Of a stretch of 64,000 nt of DNA, positions 33,323 through 40,734 are shown one piece after another. The position numbers were made by a program, and so were the translations under genes. The notes below the pieces were generated by a model. It did no database searches. It was given only the letters and a program-made list of their open reading frames with translations, and was not told where the DNA came from. The stretch is from CAWUEX02 sp038148375. Lineage in GTDB: Bacteria; Pseudomonadota; Alphaproteobacteria; Rhodospirillales; Rhodospirillaceae. The stretch is from assembly GCA_038148375.1 (NCBI GenBank), contig JAYQVH010000002.1, positions 248,001 through 312,000 of the forward strand, read 5' to 3'. Positions within the stretch are counted from its first letter, which is position 1. Each line of letters starts with the position of its first letter.

Positions 33323-33988
33323 ATGGACGAGTATTTATTGTGGGGATATGTCCATATCCTCTTGTTCGTGTTTTGGCTCGGCGCAGATGTCGGCGTTTTT
33401 CTCTCGGCGGTGCGGGCCAAGAATTCCGCCCTAAGTTTCGAAACGCGGGCGGCGTTGATGAAGCTCGGTATGACGGTTGATCTGTTCCCGCGCACCTGCT
33501 TTGCCCTTATTTTACCGGTTGGCCTGCACATGACAGCGGACCTCGGCCTCTATGCGGTTCCCGGCTGGATGCTCATTGCATCCTGGGCCATTGCCGTGAT
33601 CTGGATCTGGGCGTTCATCACTGGTTTTCGCAATGAAGGCTCGCCTTTGGCGATCAAGCTGGGGATCGCCCAGCTCATTTTTCAGGCAATCATGGGCGTG
33701 CTGATCGTCGGCATCGCGGTTAAGTCCCTTGCGACCGGAACTCCGCTGCCGGACACGTGGTTTGCCGTGAAAATCTTATTGTTCGGGTTGGCGTTTTTCG
33801 CTGCCGTCGGAATCGATTTCGCCTTTACCCCGGCTATTCCGGTGTTCATGGAAATCGGCACGCAGGGCTCGACACCCGAGCGCGAAGCGGTGTTTACCAA
33901 ACACGTCAACCACACTTTGGTCTGGGTGCTTACCCTTTATGCTTTGATCGCGATCATCGCGTTCTTCGGCAAGGTCAAGCCGATCTAA
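33323..33988 (+). CDS. Integral membrane protein, CopD/DUF2269-like
   Basis: A 221-residue protein with about six membrane segments. It begins YLLWGYVHILLFVFWLGADVGVFLSA, with a His in the first segment and a second His in LPVGLHMTADLGLY; another is in KHVNHTLVWVLTLY. Such paired His in short helical membrane proteins are typical of CopD-like or cytochrome b561-like haem or copper membrane domains. The neighbours (DUF1330, glutaredoxin-DinB, cytochrome c) and the 15-bp gaps suggest one redox operon starting from the hydrolase gene or here. Function is otherwise unknown. Confidence 0.75.
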   Translation: MDEYLLWGYVHILLFVFWLGADVGVFLSAVRAKNSALSFETRAALMKLGMTVDLFPRTCFALILPVGLHMTADLGLYAVPGWMLIASWAIAVIWIWAFITGFRNEGSPLAIKLGIAQLIFQAIMGVLIVGIAVKSLATGTPLPDTWFAVKILLFGLAFFAAVGIDFAFTPAIPVFMEIGTQGSTPEREAVFTKHVNHTLVWVLTLYALIAIIAFFGKVKPI

Positions 33989-34003
33989 CGGAGTGGGAAA
34001 ACA

Positions 34004-34408
34004 ATGACGCCTATCAAGAAAATGGCACTGGCGCTCGGTGTGCTGCTGAGTGCTTCAAGTGCGTTGGCGGCTGACGATACCTGCGATAAGCCCGTCGATA
34101 TGATCATCCTGTCAATCGTGCACGACGTTGAACGGTACCAGGCGTACCGCGCGTCGTTGGTTGAGCTGGGCACACTCGATCGATTCGGTGGCAAGGTGCT
34201 TGCAGTCGGTACGCGCCTTGAGGCGGAGCCGGACGTTCTTGAAGGCGATTGGCCCGCCGACCGCCATTCGTTTGTCATTCGCTGGCCGTGCGCGGCGGCG
34301 GCGCACGCGTTTTGGCAATCAGAGACCTATCAGACTCAGAACCTGCCGCTGCGTGTCGGCGCTGGAACGTTTAACGTTGCCCTGTTCCCGGCCGTACCGG
34401 AGTACTGA
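34004..34408 (+). CDS. Secreted DUF1330-like protein
   Basis: A 134-residue protein with a signal peptide (KKMALALGVLLSASSALA). The mature part resembles DUF1330, a small ferredoxin-like fold: MIILSIVHDVERYQAYRASLVELGTLDRFGGKVLAVGTRLEAEPDVLEGDWP and FWQSETYQ. DUF1330 proteins are normally cytosolic and lack a signal, so export is noteworthy. Two Cys (DDTCDKP, RWPCAAA) may form a disulfide. It begins 15 bp after the membrane protein gene and ends 8 bp before the glutaredoxin-DinB gene. Confidence 0.8.
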   Translation: MTPIKKMALALGVLLSASSALAADDTCDKPVDMIILSIVHDVERYQAYRASLVELGTLDRFGGKVLAVGTRLEAEPDVLEGDWPADRHSFVIRWPCAAAAHAFWQSETYQTQNLPLRVGAGTFNVALFPAVPEY

Positions 34409-34416
34409 GAAGCGGC

Positions 34417-35193
34417 ATGGGTGAACCGCTGCGCGTCTTCTGGCAGCCAGGCTGTTCCAGTTGCCTCAAAGCGAAGGAATTTCTCGCCGGTCACGGCTTT
34501 TCCTATGAGAGCGTCAACATGCTCGCCAGCGCACAGGGGCTCGCCGACCTCAAGGCGCTCGGCGCGAAATCCGTGCCAGTGGTGTCGCGCGGGCGCGACT
34601 TTGTGTTCGCTCAAAATTTAAGCGACCTGGCAGCCTTTGTCGGGGTTGAGCGCGAGGCGAGAGTTCTGACGCGCACGGACCTTGTCGCCAAGATCGATCG
34701 CGTGCTGGCGGTGGCGCAAGCGCTTGCACCGCAGTTGCCGGATGAAACTCTGGCGACCAAACTGCCAGGGCGTGACCGTACCTATCTCGATCTCGCCTAC
34801 CACATCTTCGTCATCGCCGAGGCGTTGTTGGAGTCGGCCCGCGGCGGCGAGCTGACCTTCGACTTCTTCGAGCGTCTGCCTCCGGACGATATGTTTACCG
34901 GTGCGCAGGTGGCGTCCTTCGGCGCGCGCGTGCGCGGAGACGTCGCCGCCTGGTGGGCCAGCGCATCCGAATCTCTCCCGCTGGCTATGAGAACCTATTA
35001 CGGCGATCAGTCTCCTGACGATCTGCTGGAGCGGACGGCCTGGCATGCCGCGCAGCACACGCGACAGCTGGAAGCCGTGCTTCATGGTCAGGGCATCCGG
35101 CCAAATGACCGCCTGTCCGAGGCCGATCTCGCTGGCTTACCCTTGCCGGACCACGTTTATGATGATGAAGTCCCGCTGGACTCGAACCGCTAA
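34417..35193 (+). CDS. Glutaredoxin-DinB domain fusion protein
   Basis: A 258-residue cytosolic protein. Residues 1-75 are a glutaredoxin domain: RVFWQPGCSSCLKAKEFLAGHG with the redox pair Cys13-Cys16, and KSVPVVSRG with the cis-Pro. From about residue 95 follows a DinB/YfiT-like four-helix bundle: LDLAYHIFVIAEALLES and ERTAWHAAQHTRQLEAVL, whose His residues at the bundle core (AYH, WHAAQH) match the metal triad of DinB-like thiol-dependent enzymes. The fusion suggests a thiol-dependent transferase or a metal-dependent reduction coupled to glutathione. It lies in the membrane protein/DUF1330/cytochrome c run with gaps of under 30 bp. Confidence 0.85.
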   Translation: MGEPLRVFWQPGCSSCLKAKEFLAGHGFSYESVNMLASAQGLADLKALGAKSVPVVSRGRDFVFAQNLSDLAAFVGVEREARVLTRTDLVAKIDRVLAVAQALAPQLPDETLATKLPGRDRTYLDLAYHIFVIAEALLESARGGELTFDFFERLPPDDMFTGAQVASFGARVRGDVAAWWASASESLPLAMRTYYGDQSPDDLLERTAWHAAQHTRQLEAVLHGQGIRPNDRLSEADLAGLPLPDHVYDDEVPLDSNR

Positions 35194-35221
35194 TCGCTTA
35201 CCTATTGAGGAGACCCCAAAG

Positions 35222-35713
35222 ATGAACCGCTGGCTGCACGCGATGACCGCACTTTCAATTTTATCGGCCGCACCGGCGCTTGCTGAGTCGCAAGCCGAAC
35301 GCGGCGAATATCTGAGCCACGTCATGGTGTGTTCGGAGTGCCATACGCCGGGCGTGTTGTCGGGCGGCGAACGCGGACCGGAATTGGCGGGCAGTGAAGT
35401 TGGCTACGGCATTCCGGGTCTCGGCGTGTATTACGGTGCCAACCTGACGCCGGATATGGAGACCGGGATTGGGTCGTGGAGCGAAGACGAAATCGTCACC
35501 GCGCTGCGCACCGGCGTGCGCCCCGACGGACGCATTCTTTCGCCGGTGATGCCGTGGCGCGCCTTTTCCAAAATGAACGACGAAGACGCATATGCGCTCG
35601 CCGCGTATCTCAAGAGCTTGGAGCCGGTCAGCAATGCCGTGCCCGGGCCGTTTGGACCGACCGAAACGCCGACGTCGTTCTACTACGACTTTGTGATTCC
35701 GAAGGCCGAGTAA
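35222..35713 (+). CDS. Small secreted cytochrome c
   Basis: A 163-residue exported protein with a signal peptide (MTALSILSAAPALAESQ) and one haem site VCSECHTP (Cys37, Cys40, His41). The likely sixth ligand is Met in ILSPVMPWRAFSKMND. It matches cytochromes of the c-type subunit family found with alcohol or aldehyde dehydrogenases (GYGIPGLGVYYGANLTPDMETGIGSW, EDAYALAAYLKSL). No dehydrogenase partner is present here; electrons might come from the membrane protein encoded in the same run. It ends nine bp before the converging SDR gene. Confidence 0.88.
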   Translation: MNRWLHAMTALSILSAAPALAESQAERGEYLSHVMVCSECHTPGVLSGGERGPELAGSEVGYGIPGLGVYYGANLTPDMETGIGSWSEDEIVTALRTGVRPDGRILSPVMPWRAFSKMNDEDAYALAAYLKSLEPVSNAVPGPFGPTETPTSFYYDFVIPKAE

Positions 35714-35722
35714 CCGTCGCCG

Positions 35723-36619
35723 CTACACCGGCATGCGCAGGTATCCATCCATTGATCCGCCGGGGCCGGAGTCCAGGTAGAAGTCCAGAATCAGCGGCTG
35801 ACCGGGCTCGATGGCGTAGGGCGTAAGGTCGGTGATGCCTTCCTCGGTGAGCACGTCGTCGTCGAGGAAAAAGTTGCCCGTGCAGGTCTTGGCATCGCGC
35901 GTCAGGATGGCGTGCGCTGCATCGGCGACGATGTCGGTGGTCCGGCAGTGCTTGACCACGGAGTTGCCGCCGAGTTCATAGCGGATGGCCGCGGTGTCGA
36001 TCGCCGTGCGCGGCCAAAGCGCGTTGGCGGCGATGCCGAATTCTTTGAAGTCCTGCGCCAGGCCGATGGTCGCGAAACTCATACCCATTTTCGCCAAGGT
36101 GTAGGGCAGGGTGCCCTTGTACCATTTGGGGTCGAGGCTGGGCGGCGGTGACAACGTCAGCACATGAGGGTTGGTGCCCTTCTGCAAATGCGGCAGACAG
36201 GTCTTCGCGGCCAGCACCGTGCCGCGCAGGTTGATCTGATGCATCAGGTCGTAGCGCTTCATGGGAATGTCAGCGACGCTGCCGAGCGCGACCGCGCTGG
36301 CATTGTTGATCAGAATGTCGATGCCGCCGAAGGTCTCGACGGTCTGAGCCACCGCGGTGGCGACGTTGTCATCGTCGCGCAGGTCCATCTGGATCGCCAG
36401 TGCCTTGCCGCCCGCCTCTTCGATCTCGGCCGCTGCCGTGTGAATAGTACCCGGCAGCTTCGGATGAGGTTCGGCGGTTTTGGCGGCAATGGCGACGTTA
36501 GCGCCGTCTTCCGCGGCGCGTTTGGCGATGGCCAGGCCGATGCCGCGGCTGCCGCCGGTCACGAACAGGGTGCGCCCTTTCAAGGTGCGAGAGGAATCGG
36601 GCTGATACGGGCTGGGCAT
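35723..36619 (-). CDS. Short-chain dehydrogenase/reductase (HSDL2-like)
   Basis: A 298-residue SDR from the ATG at 36619, which has an AGGAGA ribosome site. The open frame runs on far upstream, but that part is antisense to the TolC gene and not a real extension. Motifs: LKGRTLFVTGGSRGIGLAIAKRAAEDGANVAIAAK, the adenine loop DLRDDDNVATAV, INNASAVALG, LTLSPPPSLDPKWYKGTLPYTLAKMGMS with the catalytic Tyr-x3-Lys (YTLAK), as in the SDR_c42/HSDL2-type subfamily. That group carries a C-terminal sterol-carrier domain in animals; here only the SDR is present. The substrate is unknown. It converges on the cytochrome c gene. Confidence 0.9.
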   Translation of the reverse strand: MPSPYQPDSSRTLKGRTLFVTGGSRGIGLAIAKRAAEDGANVAIAAKTAEPHPKLPGTIHTAAAEIEEAGGKALAIQMDLRDDDNVATAVAQTVETFGGIDILINNASAVALGSVADIPMKRYDLMHQINLRGTVLAAKTCLPHLQKGTNPHVLTLSPPPSLDPKWYKGTLPYTLAKMGMSFATIGLAQDFKEFGIAANALWPRTAIDTAAIRYELGGNSVVKHCRTTDIVADAAHAILTRDAKTCTGNFFLDDDVLTEEGITDLTPYAIEPGQPLILDFYLDSGPGGSMDGYLRMPV

Positions 36620-36742
36620 CGCAGGTCTCCTGTGTTTGCGCTTATTTGTGGTAGCGCAAACCGGGCTGTACCGCCACCGCAGTCTGGACTCAGGCGTCGC
36701 CGCGCGGCATAACCGGTGCGTCATTCCCTTAACGGACCCGTC

Positions 36743-37126
36743 ATGCCGAGGACGCCGACCCATCCTGTGATCGCTCTGTTTGCCGCGTTCAGCTTCGCGG
36801 CGGCGCTGATCGTGTCGGTCTTTTCGGTATCCCACGCTCCGGTGGCGGCAGCCGAACCCACCGTGCCCTGCGCGGAACATCACCAAGCCGCTCCTGACAC
36901 CGACCTGACGCAAGCCGCTTGCGATAGCCTGTGCGATTCTGCCGACGCCGACCATCTGCTCGCCGTTCCCCCGGACCGCACGCATGTGACGGATTTTGCC
37001 ATCCTGGCAGCTGACAGCGTCACCGTTGAACCGAAGTTCGGCGACTCTGCGCACGCGCCGGTCTCTTTCGGCCGCGGCCCGCCGGGCCGAACGCTCTACC
37101 TCACGACCAAACGCATTCGCATTTAA
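36743..37126 (+). CDS. Small membrane/secreted protein heading the copper cluster
   Basis: A 127-residue protein (ATG 36743; GTG 36716 is an alternative) with one long hydrophobic segment (VIALFAAFSFAAALIVSVF) and a short acidic exported tail rich in His and Cys: VPCAEHHQAAPDTD, QAACDSLCDSADADHLL. The Cys/His clustering fits metal binding. Small proteins like this are often found just ahead of copper-efflux tolC genes, but I do not recognise a family with certainty. It is in the same direction as the TolC-type gene, 87 bp upstream. Confidence 0.6.
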   Translation: MPRTPTHPVIALFAAFSFAAALIVSVFSVSHAPVAAAEPTVPCAEHHQAAPDTDLTQAACDSLCDSADADHLLAVPPDRTHVTDFAILAADSVTVEPKFGDSAHAPVSFGRGPPGRTLYLTTKRIRI

Positions 37127-37213
37127 CTCCCTCTGTCGGCGCGCGTCAGCGCGCATTCGTGCCGTGCCCAAGAGGCCGCGGCGTTTCGCACGTCCAGACA
37201 GAGAGTTACGACC

Positions 37214-38611
37214 ATGGGACACGTCCCATCCATATTGAGAAACACGATCTTTGCCGCAGCAGGTGCTGTGGTGTTGGCGGCCTGCGCATCGCCTGATCCG
37301 GACGCCGCCTTTGCCGACCTCGGCCAAGCCGTCTTCGAACGTCTGCCAGAACCCGTGTTGTGGCGCACCGGCGGTCCAGAGGACGCCGCTGTCGACGCGC
37401 GTATCGCCGAGTTGCTGGCGGAGCCGCTCACCGCTGACCGGGCCGTCGCCGTGGCGCTGCTGAGCAACCGTTCGGTTCAGGCGCTGTACACAGAGATCGG
37501 CATCGCCCAGGCCGATGTTGTCGAGGCGGGTTTGTTGCACAACCCCATGTTCGAAGTCATGGTGCGTCCGTCGACCGAGGACGGCACCAATCTCGAATTC
37601 GGCCTGGTGCAGAACTTCCTCGATATCTTGATGCGCCCGGCGCGCCAGAAAATCGCCGCGGCCGAGTACGACGCGGTCAAGCTGGAGATTGCAGCGGAGC
37701 TCGTCGCATTCGCAGGTGAAGTCAAAGAAGCATACTTCGAACATCTCGGTGCTCGAAACGCGCGCGACGCTTATGACGCAATCGCGAGTACGGCGAAGGA
37801 TGCGGCGGATCTCGCCGCCGCGTTCCACGAGGCGGGAAACTTCTCCGACCTCGAACTCGCGGAAATCCGCGCCGAGTCCGAAGACGCGGCGCTCGAATTG
37901 ATGGATGCAGAGCGCGACGCTGCGGAATCGGAAATTCACCTGGTCAAAATGCTTGGCTTGGCCAGCGGCGCGGACTTCTCTATGCCGCGCCGGCTGCCGG
38001 CAACGCCCGCTACCGCACTGGCAGCAGAAGGTTTGGAAGACCAGGCGCTGCGGGAGCGGTTCGATCTCCAAGGGCTCCGTGCCGAAGTCCTGGCTGCGGC
38101 CGAAGATCTCGGTTTGACGGAAGACTTCCGGTTGATCGACGAAGCGGAGCTCGGCGTCAGTGCCGAACGTGAACCGGAAGGTGAGTGGCTCATCGGGCCG
38201 AGCCTGGAATTTCCACTACCTGTGTTCGACCAGGGCCAGACGCGTGTTATGCAATCGACGCTCCGCCTGCGCCGCGCCCAGGACGAGCTGCTTGCGCGTG
38301 AAACGCAGGTCCGCGCTGAAGTTCGTGCAGCTTTGGCCGTCATGGCGTCCAACCGCTCCAAAGCGCGTCGGTTGCGTGAGACCGTGCTGCCGCTGAAAGA
38401 GGAAATCACGCAGCTCACCCTGAAAGACTATAATTATATGCTGACCGGTCCGTTCGAATTGCTCGAAGCCGAGATGCATGAAAACGAGACCTATCTCGAA
38501 TATCTCGAGGCGCTGACCGATTACTGGATCGCCCGCGCCGCCTTGCAGGCCGCCGTCGGTGGCCGCTTGCCTGCCCCTCAATCCGCATCGCTGTCAGGAG
38601 ACGCGTCATGA
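37214..38611 (+). CDS. TolC-family outer-membrane efflux lipoprotein (CusC-like)
   Basis: A 465-residue protein with a lipoprotein signal (AAGAVVLAACAS, lipobox Cys24) and two OEP repeats with long coiled coils, e.g. LTADRAVAVALLSNRSVQALYTEIGIAQADVVEAGLL and KEAYFEHLGARNARDAYDAIA, later FPLPVFDQGQTRVMQSTLRLRRAQDELLARETQVRAEVRAALA. It forms the outer-membrane channel of a tripartite efflux pump. No RND pump (CusA) or adaptor (CusB) is in the window, so the channel may serve a pump elsewhere or be a stand-alone member as in some MCO-containing copper clusters. The stop overlaps the multicopper oxidase start (ATGA), so the two are translationally coupled. Confidence 0.88.
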   Translation: MGHVPSILRNTIFAAAGAVVLAACASPDPDAAFADLGQAVFERLPEPVLWRTGGPEDAAVDARIAELLAEPLTADRAVAVALLSNRSVQALYTEIGIAQADVVEAGLLHNPMFEVMVRPSTEDGTNLEFGLVQNFLDILMRPARQKIAAAEYDAVKLEIAAELVAFAGEVKEAYFEHLGARNARDAYDAIASTAKDAADLAAAFHEAGNFSDLELAEIRAESEDAALELMDAERDAAESEIHLVKMLGLASGADFSMPRRLPATPATALAAEGLEDQALRERFDLQGLRAEVLAAAEDLGLTEDFRLIDEAELGVSAEREPEGEWLIGPSLEFPLPVFDQGQTRVMQSTLRLRRAQDELLARETQVRAEVRAALAVMASNRSKARRLRETVLPLKEEITQLTLKDYNYMLTGPFELLEAEMHENETYLEYLEALTDYWIARAALQAAVGGRLPAPQSASLSGDAS

Positions 38612-39864
38612 ATCGTGCGCGCCGTTCCCTTTTGTCTTCCGTTCTCGCCGGCGCCGGCGCTGCCGTGTTCGGCAACGCCCACGCGCAAGATGGGGCTCCC
38701 GGTTCCGTCCCGGCGCAGCCGCGCACGCCGCTGCCCTATACGCCGGTCCGTACGCTGAACGGCACCACCTTGCCCTATGTCATGAAGGACGGGGTCAAAG
38801 AGTTCCATCTCATCGCCGAGGAAGTCGAGCACGAGTTTGCGCCCGGTATGACGGCCAAGTGCTGGGGCTACAACGGCTCAACGCCGGGTCCGACCATCGA
38901 GGCGGTCGAAGGTGACCGCATCCGTATCCTCGTCACAAACAAATTGCCCGAGCACACAACGATTCACTGGCACGGCCTTTTGCTGCCGAGCGGTATGGAC
39001 GGCGTCGGCGGACTCAGTCAGCCGCACATTCCGCCGGGTGAGACGTTCGCCTACGAATACGATCTCGTGCAGCACGGTACGCACATGTACCACCCCCACG
39101 CCGATGAGATGGTGCAACTCGCCGTCGGCATGATGGGCATGTTCATCATCCACCCGCGCGACGGCGAGCCCTACAACAAGATCGACCGCGATTACGCGAT
39201 CATGCTGCACAACTGGGCGGTTCATCCCGGAACTTACCGGCCCGATCCGAACGTGATGGTCGAGTTCGATCTCTGGACGATAAACAGCAAGGTCTTCCCG
39301 GCTATCGAATACCCCATCGCGGAAACCGGCGACCGGTTGCGCATCCGCATCGCCAACCTGTCGATGTGGAATCATCCGATGCACCTGCACGGCCATCAGT
39401 TCGTGGTGACCGGATCCGACGGCGGCCGCTGGCCGCAAGCCTTATGGCGGCCCGAGACGACGGAAATCGTCGGAGTCGGCCAGACCCGCGACATTGAGTT
39501 CGATGCCGTGCCCGGCGACTGGGCCTTTCACTGTCACTTTTCGCACCACACCATGAACGCCATGGGTCACGACATTCCCAACCCGCTCGGAGTCGACCAA
39601 AGCCAGGTGGCGATGCGGCTGATGACCAAAATCCCCGGTTTCATGGCCATGGGGCAAAACGGCATGGCCGAGCATCAGGACCACTCGAAGTTCATGCCAG
39701 GTCCGGAAAACACGCTGCCGATGATGATGGGCGATGGCCCGTTCGGAAATCTCGAGATGGGCGGCATGTTTACCGTGGTTAAAATCCGCGACAGCCTGGA
39801 CGGCGAGGGCGACCCGGGCTGGTACGAAAATCCGCCCGGAACGGTCGCCTATAAGGTTTCCTGA
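38608..39864 (+). CDS. Multicopper oxidase, CopA/CueO-like
   Basis: A 418-residue periplasmic oxidase with a Tat-like signal (NRARRSLLSSVLAGAGAAVF). All copper sites are visible: HWHG (His120, His122), MYHPHADE (His162, His164), then HPMHLHGHQF and the HCHFSHH motif near the C-terminus, carrying the type 1 Cys and type 3 His ligands. It has two cupredoxin domains at the ends and is short for the family. A Met-rich tail (MTKIPGFMAMGQNGMAEHQDHSKFMPG, MMMGDGPFGNLEMGGMF, shown here in part) fits Cu(I) oxidation and copper tolerance. It is coupled to the CusC-like gene by a 4-bp overlap and followed by ycnI. Confidence 0.9.
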   Translation: MNRARRSLLSSVLAGAGAAVFGNAHAQDGAPGSVPAQPRTPLPYTPVRTLNGTTLPYVMKDGVKEFHLIAEEVEHEFAPGMTAKCWGYNGSTPGPTIEAVEGDRIRILVTNKLPEHTTIHWHGLLLPSGMDGVGGLSQPHIPPGETFAYEYDLVQHGTHMYHPHADEMVQLAVGMMGMFIIHPRDGEPYNKIDRDYAIMLHNWAVHPGTYRPDPNVMVEFDLWTINSKVFPAIEYPIAETGDRLRIRIANLSMWNHPMHLHGHQFVVTGSDGGRWPQALWRPETTEIVGVGQTRDIEFDAVPGDWAFHCHFSHHTMNAMGHDIPNPLGVDQSQVAMRLMTKIPGFMAMGQNGMAEHQDHSKFMPGPENTLPMMMGDGPFGNLEMGGMFTVVKIRDSLDGEGDPGWYENPPGTVAYKVS

Positions 39865-39950
39865 GTCGGACGGGACTTGGTAACATCTACCCACAAATCA
39901 CCGAATTGTTAGGTCGTTTATCTTTAAACACAGCATCCTGGGAGGGATAC

Positions 39951-40604
39951 ATGCTCAAGAAAGCACTTCTCGCGACAGCCCTCGCCGCGGCCGCTCTGGC
40001 CGCCGGATCGGCATCCGCCCACAACTACATGACCTACCAGCGCGCGCCGGCGGGGTACATGTATGACCTTGAAGCGCGCGTCGCCCACGGCTGCCTCGCC
40101 GAAGACGTCAAGGAAGTCCGGCTGAAAATTCCCGAAGGCGTGTATCGGGTTACCCCCGCCTTTAACCGCGATTGGGAAATTGAAACCGTGATGCGCAAAG
40201 TCGATCCGCCGGTCCCCGGCGACGGCGGCCGCCCGATCACCAATACGGTCGACCAGATCATCTGGAAAAACCCTTCACAGGACCTGGCCTACAACCGTTT
40301 CGAAGGATTCAAGTTCCGCGCCAAGCTGCCGAACGAGCCGGGCAAAATCCTGTTCTGGCAGATGGTCAACGTCTGTGCCGAGGGCCGCGATCCGTATACG
40401 GATCTGCCCGAGCAGGCTCTGGACATCAAAGATCCGGAATTCGGCAAGAAGTTCGAGGAATTCATGGGCTCGACCGCTCATCCGGCCCCGTACACGGTGC
40501 TGTATAAGCCGGACCTTCCTCAGTACCCGTGGGAATGGAAAGCGGAAGATCTGGAAATGACCGGCATGGCGCCGGTCGAACAGACCGCGGAAAACAAAGA
40601 CTAA
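39951..40604 (+). CDS. ycnI: YcnI-like (DUF1775) periplasmic copper-binding protein
   Basis: A 217-residue exported protein (ATG 39951; GGAGGG ribosome site) whose signal peptide ends in ASAHNYM, exposing His as the first mature residue, the copper ligand of YcnI. The domain has the family pattern YDLEARVAHGCLAEDVKEVRLKIPEGVYRV, with Cys and a Trp/Glu core (NRDWEIE), and KILFWQMVNVCAEG late. YcnI proteins bind Cu(II) with their N-terminal His and neighbouring residues and are paired with the YcnJ-type importer, which here is the next gene. A good intrinsic terminator follows (40606-40670), so copCD has its own promoter or depends on read-through. Confidence 0.85.
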   Translation: MLKKALLATALAAAALAAGSASAHNYMTYQRAPAGYMYDLEARVAHGCLAEDVKEVRLKIPEGVYRVTPAFNRDWEIETVMRKVDPPVPGDGGRPITNTVDQIIWKNPSQDLAYNRFEGFKFRAKLPNEPGKILFWQMVNVCAEGRDPYTDLPEQALDIKDPEFGKKFEEFMGSTAHPAPYTVLYKPDLPQYPWEWKAEDLEMTGMAPVEQTAENKD

Positions 40605-40605
40605 G

Positions 40606-40670
40606 ACAAGGGTGGCGGGCTATCTGGTAACAGCCGCGTAACACCGGTGGCCCGCCCCTGTTTTTTCCCC
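40606..40670 (+). terminator. Intrinsic terminator after ycnI
   Basis: GGCGGGC (40614-40620) pairs with GCCCGCC (40650-40656), extended by AGG/CCT, and is followed by TTTTTT (40661-40666). It lies two bases past the ycnI stop and separates ycnI from the CopC-CopD gene. Confidence 0.7.
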
Positions 40671-40734
40671 TATGCCATTGATATGAATCTCCGGTCGGCT
40701 GACGCTAATTGACCGGACAAGACGAGGACGATCC

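Noticed and set aside
36620..38071. Upstream 480-residue extension of the SDR frame on the minus strand
   Set aside because: It lies antisense to the TolC-family gene, has Arg/Cys-rich composition without domains, and the SDR has its own ATG with an AGGAGA ribosome site at 36619.
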